From Baylisascaris procyonis (lineage: Eukaryota > Nematoda > Chromadorea > Rhabditida > Ascarididae): a stretch of 64,000 nucleotides of DNA. Made by a program: the position numbers and the translations under genes. Below, piece after piece: positions 1-12,526 of this stretch. Positions within the stretch are counted from its first letter, which is position 1. Every line of letters begins with the position of its first letter. The DNA is taken from NCBI GenBank assembly GCA_037389465.1, contig JAZARR010000197.1:223501-287500 (forward strand), in the 5' to 3' direction. Under the pieces are notes generated by a model that had not been told where the DNA came from, did no database searches, and saw only the letters and a program-made list of their open reading frames with translations.

Positions 1-628
1 ACGCATCGCTATTGAAAATTATTGAGTTTATTTTATTAAAGAAATACAATCATTAACAATAAAAACTAAAAGAAATATCAAACCAACATTTAACGAACGA
101 TACAATATTGTGGAATAGCAGTTCTCTAGATAGACTATCAAAATCTCATTTAATAACACATATAGCAGGCGAACAGTTTCCGCAATGTGCTATTTAGCAA
201 ATGCGCTTTTTGGATTTTCTTGATGGCATAAAAACCATAATAAAATGTCTGAAATGTGCTCAGAGAAAGCATTAAGAATTAATCAAGCATTTGTTTATAG
301 TGGAATATACTATAAATCGTGGGGGATATTATTTTTTGCGGTAAGCATTAGTTTAATATCAAGGTCACACTTCGCCTATTTTCTTCGATCGTCAAAGTTT
401 TGCAGCATTCAGTATTGATTTCAAGTCGGATAGGCGGGGAAGGAAGGAAAGGGAGATGGGAGTTGGGAAAGGAAGGTAAGAGTTGAGAAAGGGAGGTGGG
501 GGTTGGGAAAGGAAGGTGGGAGGCGGGGAATGGGAGTCAATGGGAAGATGAGAGAATTGACTTCAAGCATATTTTCTCCCAACATTCTGCATGGATTTCG
601 ATGAAAAGATTACTTAATAAATAATTAC
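1..628. other. Left edge, no exon recognised
   Basis: No convincing exon was found on either strand. The stretch from about 430 to 540 is almost pure purine on the plus strand, rich in GGGA and GGTGG blocks. If the candidate gene at 629-2032 is real, this is its next intron or lies downstream of it. Confidence 0.5.
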
Positions 629-2032
629 CTGTAACGACACCAATAAAACAGCATTGTGGTTGTGGTGGAGGATCGGTAATACTTGTTTCGTATCCATCTG
701 AATCACTATAATGAAAATTGGCAATTTCACGTGTCATATTACCATTGTGATCTCTGAGAATACTACTGAAATAAGGTGGTGCATTGTCCGAACCATTTGG
801 TGGTAGATGTGGTAGAACAAAATGGCGAACATCATCGGCCGTTAGAAATTCTGCAAAGAAGATTGTTACATAGAAGTAAAGTAAAGTAAATATTAAATAT
901 ATTTAATACGTAACGTGGTAAAAATCCACAGTTATGATTTTTTGGAGGGGAGCGGGGAAGTGGGCGAGAGAGAGGGAGAGGGAATTCAAGAGGACGTCCT
1001 AGATTTCAGGAAGGAAAAGTTACTTTTTTTACAACCTAAATGACAATTTTATGATTAGCACTTTCGAACGAATAATATAAGAAAAGACACAAAAGAAATA
1101 ACATTAAAATTGTCAACTTTTTAAGAAGCAATAACTACAAAATGAAAAATGAGGGTAAATTGAAAGGAAATTTGAAAAAAAAAACAGGTATTTCAAGGAT
1201 TCACAAATAAATTCTAGGACATACGCATGAAAATTCAAGATTCAGAACGAGCTTCCCACTTGACAGCTGGTACTATTTATTAACTATCCGACATGACCAT
1301 TGAAATGTTTTACCTGCCTTTGTGTTTCATTGCCTATCTGCTTAGTAGTTTCAAGTTCGGGACAATAGAAACTACAGTTGCGAAAATATGTGGTTTTATT
1401 GTAAATGAAGGAATAAGATCCTCTACCATATTACGTGGTATTGTTTACTCTTTACTGTTTACTGTACTACTATAAATACCATCTGTAATATCGATGCGAT
1501 ACCATCTGTATGATACGATCTGTAATAAAATCCTCTTCTATAAATACCGTAACTACCAATAATACGATATATTTAAGAGAGATTTGTAGACATTCAATGA
1601 TGGAAAAAATTGCACTTTTTTTTGCATCGATCGGATTTTCATTTTCAATGGTTAGGCCACAGAAAGCAAATCTTTGATAGCAGATATAATCAAGAGGTGA
1701 GACTAATGAAAATAAAGATACTACATCGCAAATTTTTTATTCATTAATATTCCATGAAAATAATAGGCCTCATAAGTGAAATACAAAAAGCACATATCGT
1801 GCCAGTTTTTCTAACGCCTTTTTCTCAGTTGATTTCTCAATTCAAAGCACAATTGAGTATTGTTTACAATGTGCTAATATGCAATCATATATCAAAACCA
1901 ACGATGTTTAGCTTTGATATCTGGTGGAGGAGGCGATGCACTGATCGGTGATGAAGGATCGACAGTGCTGCAATCTGAGCTAATCGCCTTCGAAACGACC
2001 TGATGTGGTGTGTTTATAGTCGCATCTGTCAT
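629..2032 (-). CDS. Candidate two-exon gene fragment, unknown product, running off the left edge
   Basis: The function is not recognised. Exon 629-850 (minus strand) has a good acceptor (TTCTTTGCAG) and donor (CAG|GTAATT) and is open for 73 codons. It contains LPHLPPNGSDNAPPYFSSIL and a proline-rich stretch ending QPQCCFIGVV, which could be the start of a membrane segment. Upstream, 1903-2032 begins with an ATG just after an acceptor-like TTCTTCAG. It encodes 43 codons with a proline/serine-rich run (SSPISASPPPPDI). The two exons join in phase (C|AA gives Gln), but the donor of the first, ATC|GTTGGT, is weak. The CDS would continue left of base 1. Codon choice resembles the supported genes. 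Exon 629-850 is more credible than exon 1903-2032. Confidence 0.4.
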
Positions 2033-2275
2033 TCTCAATCGGTCGTGTGCCACCAATTCTCACCTGAAGAATCTGATGTTATACTAAAACAATGTGAAAT
2101 TCCATATGCCTATGACAAGTGCATTATAAATTTAGATAGTTATATAAGATTTAACCGCTAACAACGATTAAAAACAGATTAACAATGTAGTAGATATTTG
2201 AACACATAATTATCTAATATGTTAATACTAATGTATAGAATTTGCTGCTGAAATTGAGTTGAGATGTGCAAGTGT

Positions 2276-2313
2276 TGGGGAGGGGAGGTGGGGTGGGGGA
2301 AGGGGGGAGGGCG
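2276..2313 (+). repeat. G-rich tract, possible quadruplex
   Basis: At least five runs of three or more G lie within about 40 bases on the plus strand, in an AT-rich setting. This pattern can fold as a G-quadruplex. Confidence 0.5.
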
Positions 2314-3178
2314 CAATCGTACAGATTTTATAAAGTCTGCTTTTTCTGATGTATTTTCTCGATAATATAATACAATATTAACGCTTAATCGAAATGCGTA
2401 AAAACAAAAAGTGACTCATATATGTTACATTAAGACTCAAGTAGTACAATCTTTCAATGATCATCAGATCAAAGATCACAATAAAATCAACATCACCTGG
2501 AAGAAATTTAAATGATATTACAAAAGATTCAACAAAATTATTGAATATTTTCATTTCGGTTCAAGCACATTAAAATTGGTGTTCCATAAACACAGAGAAG
2601 AGCAAATAGTGCTCACTACTTTCTCTAGAAGAGGTTCGATGATTCAAACATCCCAACTGCTTTTTCTTTGGATTCCATAATACTGGATATATTTACTCGC
2701 CTTCTGGAATGACTCAGAAAAAAAGATTGAAAAATTTACAAAAAGAAGCAAAAAAAAATACTGGGGAATGAAAAGAGAGGTTGCTCAAAAAAGTTGAAAT
2801 TACGAACGAACGAACTTCATATATGTTTGAATTCCGGAAAAGCATTCACTAACGCGCTGAAGTAAATATCCTCTAAGAATACTACTGAAATGAAGAAATG
2901 CAACAATACATTTATAAAGATTTCGATTCGAATTCCTTCTTTTCGATGGTATGAAATGAGGGTTTATTAAGAAGATAGTGACCTTGAGAATGGACAAGAG
3001 AGTTTGCTCGATGTTGAAGGAAGTGGAAGATTTCAATGGAATTCACAAAGTTGTTATGGCTTAAGAATGCAGAAATTGGGATAAAAATCACATCCTTGCA
3101 TCTTTTTATCTTCTTGCGATATATATTGATAAGCTTCCAATTACAAATGACTTTGCAGTGGGAGCTGTGAAAACTGCT

Positions 3179-3181
<3 letters not shown>

Positions 3182-3273
<92 letters not shown>
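3182..3273. repeat. (TA)n microsatellite
   Basis: Uninterrupted TA dinucleotide array of about 46 units. The long Ile-Tyr reading frame across it is an artefact of the repeat. Confidence 0.95.
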
Positions 3274-3275
<2 letters not shown>

Positions 3276-4267
3276 CTGTATAAATATAGCTCCATTCTTC
3301 ATCGCAAAAAGAGAGAAAGGAACATTTGAATAATCACTTGGCTATCAAGTCGTCGTAAGCGATTTGCGAATGGGAATGCAAAATGATATGAAAAGGAAGC
3401 TTAGCGTCATATAATTCCCCCCTGTACTAAGTTATCATCTATCATTTTTAAAGAGTAACAGTTTACAAGCTGCATAATTTATGAAATTTTCTCCCGTTTT
3501 CGGAGATTTTTACATCATTACTTTGGATTAATTTCCTATTATTTTCAAATTTCGTGTTATACTATCAAAGTGCAATAAACCTCAATGCTGTAGCATCAAA
3601 AAAAAAACCCTTTAAACTAGTAGTATAATCTATTGCTGCATTGCAATTATAGAAGCATTAGTTTGCCACTTAATGTCGAATGTATATGAATCATAATAAT
3701 AGACCTACATCTGTGCCAATTCGTACTTCACACCATAGAGGGCAACTAGGAATCTTTTGATGAATCATTGAAGAACACTATAGCGAGCACTTTACACATT
3801 TGAAACGAAATTTTCCCATCGTGCACGTTGAAAAGAAAATTTTTGTCATTGACTACTCATTATGAATCTTTATAAATTTGCATTTGTAAGGGCTGATGCA
3901 TTTGTAATTTGCATCTGTAGGCGCTTGTCATAACGTTATGTCTGCGCGTATGTATGTGCATGTCTGTATGTCTGATAGCTTCGATTTAGAAGCCTCCAAA
4001 GCTAAAGTTACGGAATTTAATGGCTATAACGTACACTAAAGAATGATTTTATATACAATCTGTCATAGTTATGAGTTAATTCCGAAAGGAATTATATAGA
4101 CATTTATAGGCATTGAAAGTGTGTCTGTAATATCTGAGTTGTAGAAAAAAAAGAAAGAATCATTTGTGGAAAACCTATGCATAAGCATTTTAATATGAAA
4201 ACATTAATATGCAAATTTCATTATTTATAAACAATTTGTGAAATTGATTATTCAAAAGACTAGAATG

Positions 4268-4309
4268 TAAGAAGCGCATGTCGCGCCAACTCTTTTGATG
4301 CGCTTCTTA
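4268..4309. repeat. 12-bp inverted repeat followed by a T run
   Basis: TAAGAAGCGCAT at 4268-4279 is the exact reverse complement of 4298-4309, with an 18-base spacer containing TCGCGCC. A T8 run follows within two bases. On the plus strand the shape is a stem-loop with a T tail. No gene ends here, so a terminator role is not supported. Related AGCGCAT sequences occur elsewhere in the window. Confidence 0.6.
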
Positions 4310-6304
4310 ATTTTTTTTAAATAAAATCGAAACCATCAGAGCGAAATATATAGTTATTTACAACGTAGTGAATGGTGAGGCGATTAAATTCCGGTCCAGC
4401 AAAAAGATGAAATTCCAACGATGTAAATTTAGTAAATAAAATAAGAAAGTATTATATTCAATGATAGCATAAAGGAAAGAGCAAAATGTAACAACATCGA
4501 TGAGAATGACTAAACCTCTTGCGATCGTATAGCGAAACAATTTTGTGTGTACGAGATTTTGGTGCATTAGATTTGATAGCTTCTGTCTTAAAAACAAACA
4601 CTTTGTGCACGCAATGCCCATTAGTCAGTCGCATTTTGTTGTTTATATAGCTGGTCAAACCAAATGACCATCAAATTTTTATTGATGTTTCTCGTCCAAA
4701 CTGAAATTCCCCGTCCACTTAGTGGTACTTGCGCTTAGCACATAATCAGGGGGCAAAGATCGGAGACGAGAGGGGAGGAGGGGCATAAAAACTGCCAAAA
4801 AAGGTATAAAAATTAGAAAATGAGAAGCAGGCGGAAAAGATGGGTGAGGAAATGGATGCGAGAGCAAACATGCTATTATGTTTTAATCGCAAATTTTATT
4901 GATGCCTTTTTTTTACTTTAATGGTCCTCAATTAAAAAACTGGATTATTAGGCATTGAAATTTTCGGCTTAGCGAACAAATTTTCTTTTTTTTTTCAAAA
5001 CGACAATCGAAATACTCCAGAAATGGAAGATGAAAAAGAAAACTGATAGATTTTTTAATCGAATCAAATCAAAATAATTTTTTTTTTCATTTCTACTCGT
5101 TGTTTGAATATGCAAATTTCATATATAGTAAATTTTAAGACATTTCAAAATTGAACAGAAATTCTCCCACTGCAAAATATATTCTAACTTGGCGAGAGCT
5201 ATGAATGTGATGCAGTGATTGCAAATATTTTTGTTCCTGATGTCGTCATTATATGCTCTCTTCCTTGATTTATCTGATTAGAGCATATAAGTATATAAAT
5301 ATTTCCGCAGAAGAGACGGTTTAGGTATAAATATAAACAGGTTTCTACCAGATTCCCCTCTCCCCCCCTCCCTTCCTGACCTCTCAAATGGGGCAACTGG
5401 GAAGTGGGGAGACAAGGGAGAGAGGTGTGGAGATGGGGGAACAGTTGATTTGTTGATGATCCAGTGAAAATAATTGCGCGAGAATCAGAACAAATATAAT
5501 TGACTTCGATAAAATAAAAAAAAAAGAAGAGCGGAAATTGTGTCCGTCAGCGATGTGGTGTGTCTTTGCGTGTTGAGGCACAAATTTTCACAAAACCACT
5601 ACGATCGATAACCGGTTCCATCGAACGACAATTGTAATGCTCAACAAGCGATCCACATTCGCATCCTATCACATTATATTTATGCAAATTTGATGATTCG
5701 AATGTACTGTAAACAATTCATCGAAAAAAACCTAAAATTTGAAAAAAAATTCTGACCAAAAGCTTAATTTTTTCATTGGATTTTCCTGTCATGTTTCAAT
5801 CTTTCACGACAATCATAGAAATGAATAGAACGATTGCGTAGAATTTGCGTATTTCTGAACGATAAACGCAATGAAATTTGCATATTTGCAATTTTTGAGC
5901 CCAATAATTTCATGGAAAGATTTTATGCAAATAATTTTCAAAAATTCAATTTTTCATTTTTTGTTTTTTCTACTTTTTCGAGTTTGATGATTAGACATTC
6001 GATAGTGAGAGAAGAGTGAAAAATCATTCAAAAATGATGCGATTTAAAAAAGGCATCATTATCGCCAACAACTTTATGTGCTACGAAAATTGTGATTGGT
6101 ATGAGGAGGAAGAGGAGGTAAAGAGGTTTTTGGCAATCGGTTTGACTGATTTGTGCGGATATTTAAGGGAGTGCCAATCCATCTGACTGAATGGTGAAAT
6201 TATTTTCGGATTAAAAACTGAAAAATTTCAAATGCACCAAATATTTTAGCTATTAGATCATCCGTTTTCTCACTAAATAATGGACTACAAATTGCACATG
6301 ATGC

Positions 6305-6308
<4 letters not shown>

Positions 6309-6366
<58 letters not shown>

Positions 6367-6421
6367 CCTAAGCCTAAGCCTAAGCCTAAGCCTAAGCCTA
6401 AGCCTAAGCCTAAGCCTAAGC

Positions 6422-6469
<48 letters not shown>
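6309..6469. repeat. Interstitial telomeric repeat (TAAGCC)10 inside a (TA)n array
   Basis: (TA)n runs from 6309 to about 6362, followed by ten perfect TAAGCC units (6363-6422), then (TA)n again to 6469. TAAGCC is the complement phase of TTAGGC, the nematode telomere hexamer. Open frames here encode KP or GL dipeptide repeats and are not genes. Confidence 0.95.
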
Positions 6470-6473
<4 letters not shown>

Positions 6474-6829
6474 ATACGTTTCATGAACTCCTTTCTTCTC
6501 TCTCATATGATAGATGATAAATTAAAGTTCGAGATATGTATAATAAAAGAAGCAACGAGTGCAATCCTTTTATCAAAAACATTGTGCAAATCGTTTTTTT
6601 TTCATTAGTAAGATTATTACTCACTTAGATTACTTAGAAGACGTTAATCAACGAGCTGTCCCTGTAGCAGCAGACAGTCCCGTGACGACGTTCCGCATGA
6701 TTCCCTTCCATAACGATCTGATTTTTTTTTCACGCATGCAGCTAACGGGTGGTGGGTTCACGCTAGACGTTAATGCTGTAAGATTTCTTGCCTCTCTGCC
6801 GTGTTTTCTCAAAAACGGTTGAATTCCTT

Positions 6830-9800
6830 CTAGGCCTTGTAGTGGTATCTGTATTCTTTTCTCGTACTATCTGTTCCTCTCTCTAGAACGTAGATGCCTC
6901 TATATAATTGAACTTCAGGCAAGCATTCGATAAGTAGTTGGGATTCATGCTTAGGGATTTGACGCACGATTACTGGTAGGGTTAAGCCGTGAGGTTTAAG
7001 CGTCGTGATACTTTGAATGAACCCACTTTCTCGAGAGTTCCGCCCTTTACCCCCCTCCTCTATGGCTACGCCTCCTCATACTCTTCATCTATGTAAGGAA
7101 AAAGAATCCACCTCGAACAAAGGGTTTCCTTCTCAGTGAGGCTACTCACCTTCTTGTGATGTAATGTCTTAATTCATACGTCTATAATTTTGAATAGTGT
7201 ATTTTTTCTTATCACATTATTAAATAATCCAGCATCGCTAAAGTTTTATCCTTTACAATTCTAAGAATTTTTCGTAGCAAGAGATTATTAACGCTTCTAT
7301 GGCTGCATTTAAACAAACTAGATGCTGGCACAAGGCCCTCTAAGCAAGCATAGCATCTTTGTTTGTTGCGTAATGGGTAGATGAGTGGAGAGAGGGGATC
7401 GAGTTGTGCGTGGGCGGATGGTTTGAAAATGGAGGAGACGAGCTTATGTTGATATGCACACAGATGTGGTACTTAATTCACTGCGGTAAATTTCGGCTGT
7501 CTTTTTGAGAGGTTTTTTTTAAAAATTTTTAAAACTAGCATCATTTATGGATTGAAATTGATAAATACGAAAAGAACACCTTGAGAAGTGAATAAATTTT
7601 TGTTGTAGATGCAACATTTGAACTCATAAAACCCTCTTCTAATATCTTGCAAAATATAATCATATTGATATATGCAGAGAGATCTATATACAACGATGTA
7701 GTAAACATTAAGCATTTACGAAACAGATGAACATCGCTTAAACTATACGAAACTATAAATGGAACGTTAAAATAGAAGTAATTAGTCAATGCGAGATGAA
7801 AATAGAAAATATTATTGCAATGGTGAGACGATTATTTATGCGATATTTGTGATACATGTAATGATCCTCGCCACAATCTTCGCAAATTTGGCCATTTGTT
7901 TTTGCCTTATATCACCTTCCTCAATATTATGCTGTAAGGTCACTTAACGAGCTGCTGTCGCCTTATTATTGACTCCACGAGGAGCCATTTAGCATCTCAC
8001 AAGAGTCAGTTGAATACCTTCGGTATAAATTGACTTCGAGCATGCGGCATTTGCATTTTGTCCATTTCACTTTGTTTTTTCCACTTCTTTCTATATCATC
8101 TCGGATGCTACTTCTTTGGATTTCAACGTTTCCAATGTGGCCTTTTTAGCGAGATGTCAAGCATTCATCGTGGCATTACTTTAACTTTTACTTCTGAACA
8201 CGTTTGTAATGTTGTTTGTCGGGTATGGCTTGTGATCTAACACTGCAGTGACTGCATTTATTTGTATAGTCGATTCTCGTTTATTGTTCTTCACATAATC
8301 TCACTGATCGATTTGTGTGCTCTTATACCGCCCCAGGCGATACCTGGGGCATAGATAAATGGGGACTAGGCTTGATTGTGCGTCTTTGGTCTTTGTTTCT
8401 ATTCGTGTTTGGAGGCCGTGGTGCTCACCATAAACTACTTCTATCCCGCTTATACTCTTACATATCGACATCGACAGACGGTTATCGGCTCGTACCCTCT
8501 ACGTGCACTCAGTCCTCCTCATGCCGCAACTGCCACTTGCGATATTATTAAAGACCAAGTTTCACGTCCTTACAACACTGCAGGTAAACATTTTAGATGA
8601 CTCGGTTTGCTTATCTTCCACTTCCAGAGTATATTGCAGCACTTCATTTTCTCCACTAAATCTTAAGCAGCTATCTGTTTATCTTATTGAAACCTCTCTG
8701 GCCAGGTTGCCTCGCATATTGACTTCTCCCAGGTAAGCATAACTTCGACTTTTTCGATAGCTTTTTCGATTAGCGTCACCATCTTTTTTCGTATACCTTC
8801 TAAATACACGAGATTTGTTTTCGAATGGTTTGCCTTTCGGCTATTTCTCATAACTTCCTTTGTTAGCTTTTCAATACTTCTGAAACTGCAGGGATGCTTT
8901 CTTCATGAAGCACTGCGTCATGATCGAAGCTTAGGTAGGTCAGGTGCTTGCAGTCAACCGTCAAACTCTTTTTACGGCTTGACTTCCTCGTAGCAATCTC
9001 CTAGCAAGCATAAAACTGCTTTGCAGAGTTCATATTCCCTTGTTCTTCAGAGCAGGGATTTGTATTTTTTCGACCTCTCAGGCAGCTGTATTGGACAAAT
9101 CAAATTGTCTTTCCTATCGAATCCCTTCCTCTTTCCCTTTTCATTTCGAATCGTTTTTTCTCTTGGCTGTTGTTTGTTCGAAATGCCCATTATTCCATCT
9201 GCGATAATTTCCACAGGTACTTGATACACATACGACAGAAGACCAATGAACGCAATATTTCTTCTGATTTTTTACAGTTTTATACTCACCTTTGTTTAGG
9301 TATGCCTTGCTTTATTCAATAATTATTTACCTATATAATACCTATATATAAATATGCCTTATTTAGTATTAGCTATATAAGTATTTACATATGGTACAAT
9401 ATTTACCTATACGTTATTACCTATACCAATGCAATATTCACCTTTTTATAGACCAGAGTAGAATTTCGTTGAAGTTTAGGAAATATTTTTATGTGACGTC
9501 ATCAGATAACTCGAAAGGTTTACTATGTAGAAGGAGATCTCACGTTTTTAAATATTTCTGCAATAATTCTCTCATTTTTCTAGAGGAAATTTGCACTTTA
9601 CATCTGCTGATTGTTAATTTACTGACTTTCTAGAATTTTTTCACTCACTTTTCACTGACTACGATTAGTTGAGGAACGTTCATTTATGAGGCAAGCAATT
9701 CAAATGTAAAACTTTTCGCAAAAATTTTTTTTATATTCTTTCTTTTTTTCTTTCGAACTCATACATTTGCAAAACTTTCGAGGTCTTTAGCTATTTTGAG

Positions 9801-10750
9801 ATAGCTTCGAACTTATTCAAAATTTTTTCGTTACTCTCATAAAGCATAAAATTCCTTTGAAATTTCTTAGTGGGTTTTGCGCTCTTTGGTAAGCTTAAAT
9901 ATTCCATTATGTTTGAATCAGAGAATATTCTCGCTGAATCTTTTCTTTAATAGCTTTCAGAAGAGTGTATATTCGACGTTGCTAACCTCTTTATGCTTCA
10001 GCAGTTTTTTTTTTTCTGCTTTAGATTCCTCTCTCACTCTTCAGACGACTTGATTTCCTTTACACGTGTTTCAACTTTTACTCACAAAATATAATCCTTT
10101 AGTAAATAAATTGTAGCACCTGTAATTAATTTCAGGTTTTTGTATCATTTCAAATTTAGTGAATTTTCAAACCTTTTATAGTTTTTTTTTTGCCATCGAA
10201 GTGAGGTTAACGTTCATTTTTTGAAAATGATCTCAGCAACAATTTAGCTTCTTTCAGTTCGTCTATTTGAATAACGGCTCGAGTCTTTATGTTTTATAGA
10301 ATGATAATCGCTTGATTTTCTTTAAAATTGCGCTCACTATAATACGTCTAATCTTATTTGTTTGTTTGCATTGGGGAAAAACGAAATCTACCCATATTAA
10401 GGGTGAATAGGCCTTTCGTTTCTATCGTTGTTGCCAATCATGCTTCCTGCTTATTCGTTCTTTATTGTCATAAATTCTCGCAGAGACTTCGGTCTATTTA
10501 GCTCTTCTCTTCGAAGTTTTAAGTTGGAGTCGTTAATGTTATCTGTGCAGATTGAATTTTTTTTTATTTCTGTTTGTTGTAAGCGATAATCAAAATTTTT
10601 CACTGCATAATCATTATTTGTTCTTAATTGATGCATAATTGAACAACTCTTCTTCTCTTCAAACCATATTATTTGAACGCTAATTGTTACTATTAGCAAC
10701 TGGGCAGAATGAGACATTCTGCAATAATTCGTGATATATAATGAAATCAA
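6830..10750 (-). pseudogene. Decayed retroelement coding region, possibly BEL/Pao-like gag-protease part
   Basis: The plus strand is T-rich because the minus strand carries successive A-rich, hydrophilic open segments in shifting frames, broken by stops. From 5' to 3' on the minus strand: 10451-10750 (99 codons); 9047-9229 (basic, Lys/Arg-rich); about 8862-8997; 8686-8878 (about 64 codons, helical, ending WPERFQ); 7966-8145; 7213-7379, starting with a Cys-x2-Cys segment (RCYACLEG) like part of a zinc knuckle; and 6830-7024 (65 codons, with LTLPVIVRQIPKHESQLLIE). Helical gag-like, knuckle-like and then pol-like order fits an LTR retroelement. No LTRs, reverse transcriptase or integrase motifs were found. 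The family assignment is inference; the decay into several frames is seen directly. Confidence 0.4.
8330..8350. repeat. Perfect 8-bp hairpin inside the relic
   Basis: GCCCCAGG at 8330-8337 and CCTGGGGC at 8343-8350 form a perfect GC-rich stem with a 5-base loop. It is unusual in this AT-rich sequence and lies within the decayed minus-strand element. Confidence 0.6.
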
Positions 10751-11030
10751 TTCCGTTTGCTTTTCTTAATCCCCTTTCCGCATCTCAAAAAAGATTTTCG
10801 ATATCAGCTTTTCGATTCCACTTCTTTCATAAACTTCAAAGATGTTATATATGGTCTTTGATGGGAATGCAAGGCTACCACTTTGATTTTTGTGGCATCT
10901 TTGATTTTTATAGGTCTCTCATAATCAGATATTCTCTGTGCCAGCGATGTAGGAGGGTCTACGATATTCAACGAACTAAGGTCTTTTCATTCTTATCGAT
11001 TTTTCACGTCCATTTCAATTTCTAATAATA

Positions 11031-12295
11031 TTTGACGTGTTGTACAAGCTATTGTAGTTTTACAATTGGAATCATTATTCTGTATTTGGCCGCTTTAAAA
11101 ATTTTTTCTTCTGTTGAAAATTTTCGACGAATATAATATACAAAATACAATATATTGCAGAAATTTTAATAATTAGAGGCACATATAATGGCATAATTTC
11201 TTAAATATTTCCGTTTTCTGCAATGAAATTTGCATCGATTTAAAAAAGAGCCCTTGAATGTATTATTGCACCTATAAACGCTCAAAGGGTTCTAAATGCT
11301 TTAGGAGATTCACTAGCCTTCGCGGATGAAATTTTTAATGAGTCCCAACAATTCGATGACTCGATCATGTTGTACTTCGAAACAATTGAATAATGGCAAT
11401 TTCAGCAGTTACTGCAAATCCTAAATTTTTATTGAAATTCATAAATACAATGAATTATATGCAAATTTTTTTACATTCATTGTTATTATGCGATGTTTAT
11501 TTGTTCTATTTCCAGATGTTTCCAAATGATTTACATGATTATATAGTAAGAACTGAACTAAGGCATCCAGGATGAAAAAAGTTGAGTCGTACTTTGTGGA
11601 TAATTTTCCTGGATCGTTTCTATGGATTTTTCAACAATTGCAGGCTAAATTTTACGCTTTATTGAGGTAAAACTTCAATTCCATTCTCGAATTCTTCTTT
11701 ACTCTTCTTTTCAAAGATCAGTAGAGGTTCAGGGGGTACAAGTGAGCCGTATTGTTGGCATATCGGATTCAGTATCGTTGTTTGCTCCCACAAAGATCAC
11801 ATCGTCTTTTTCAGCTAGTTTCAAGAAAATCGATGCAAATCGTTCCCTCAATTTAATATTTATTAAGAATAGAATTCATTTATTTCATTTCCGGTTTTCA
11901 ATTTGTGCTAGAAATTAAGTAGTGATAAAATTGGGTGTCAATTTTGGATAGACCAGCTTATGCTCGCAAAAATATCCAACTTAAACAAGCATACAATATC
12001 AACACTAAGAACACAGTAACTGAATTTAATAAATATCAATGCGTTGTATAATAAATACGACTATATAACCCGTGAAAAGAGAAGTGATCGGTTGAAAGTA
12101 TTATTGACAACCGAACCAGTCGTTTGATAACGAGCGTGGATAACCTTTCTCTACCTGCAATATAATATAATATACCTGTAATATATCTTTCTCTGACAGC
12201 CGTTTCTCTATCTTTCTCTACATGCAGTAATTCAACGTTTAGTTTACATAAAATGTCGAAGCAAATAAATGAATGTAATGAGTCCTAAACAATAT
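11031..12295. other. Gene-free stretch downstream of the metalloproteinase gene
   Basis: AT-rich sequence with no supported exon, RNA gene or repeat array. It separates the 3' end of the metalloproteinase gene from the retroelement relic. Confidence 0.5.
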
Positions 12296-12301
12296 TTTAT
12301 T
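12296..12301 (-). promoter_or_regulatory. Putative polyadenylation signal of the metalloproteinase gene
   Basis: AATAAA on the minus strand, about 225 bases past the stop codon reached when the last hemopexin exon is read through to 12527. It is consistent with the gene ending here. Confidence 0.4.
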
Positions 12302-12526
12302 AAAAAAAAACAGTTGATATAATGGCTATTAGAGAAAACAATACATAAAATAATAACTGTGGTCATAAGTGTAGTTCATGCTGTGTTATATTTAAGAGCA
12401 GTCAGCAAGTTTAAAGATTTCTGTTTAAAGCTTCGATGAAATTTAATTGGTAAGGAAGTGGTGGTTTTAGGGCAATCTAGAGGAGGAGAAAGTACCAAAT
12501 TCCTCAAAAAATAGATTTTAGATGCC

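Larger units (their letters stand above)
2033..6300. other. Gene-free stretch
   Basis: No coding exon is supported on either strand. Contents: a G-rich tract at 2276-2313, a (TA)n array at 3182-3273, TCTG-rich sequence near 3935-3975, a 12-bp perfect hairpin at 4268-4309, and otherwise AT-rich sequence with short homopolymers. Confidence 0.5.

Noticed and set aside
2912..3295. 127-codon minus-strand ORF rich in Ile-Tyr
   Set aside because: Almost all of it is the translation of a (TA)n microsatellite; the same applies to the frames at 25719-26022, 6280-6506 and 40814-41020.
6363..6422. CRISPR-like direct repeats
   Set aside because: The units are contiguous without spacers and are the telomere hexamer. 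None of the other arrays has spacer structure, and this is eukaryotic DNA.
8315..8736. Plus-strand ORFs with apparent splice sites (for example a donor CAG|GTAAAC at 8583)
   Set aside because: The exons do not join in a common phase, and the minus strand of the same region has better protein-like segments belonging to the decayed element.
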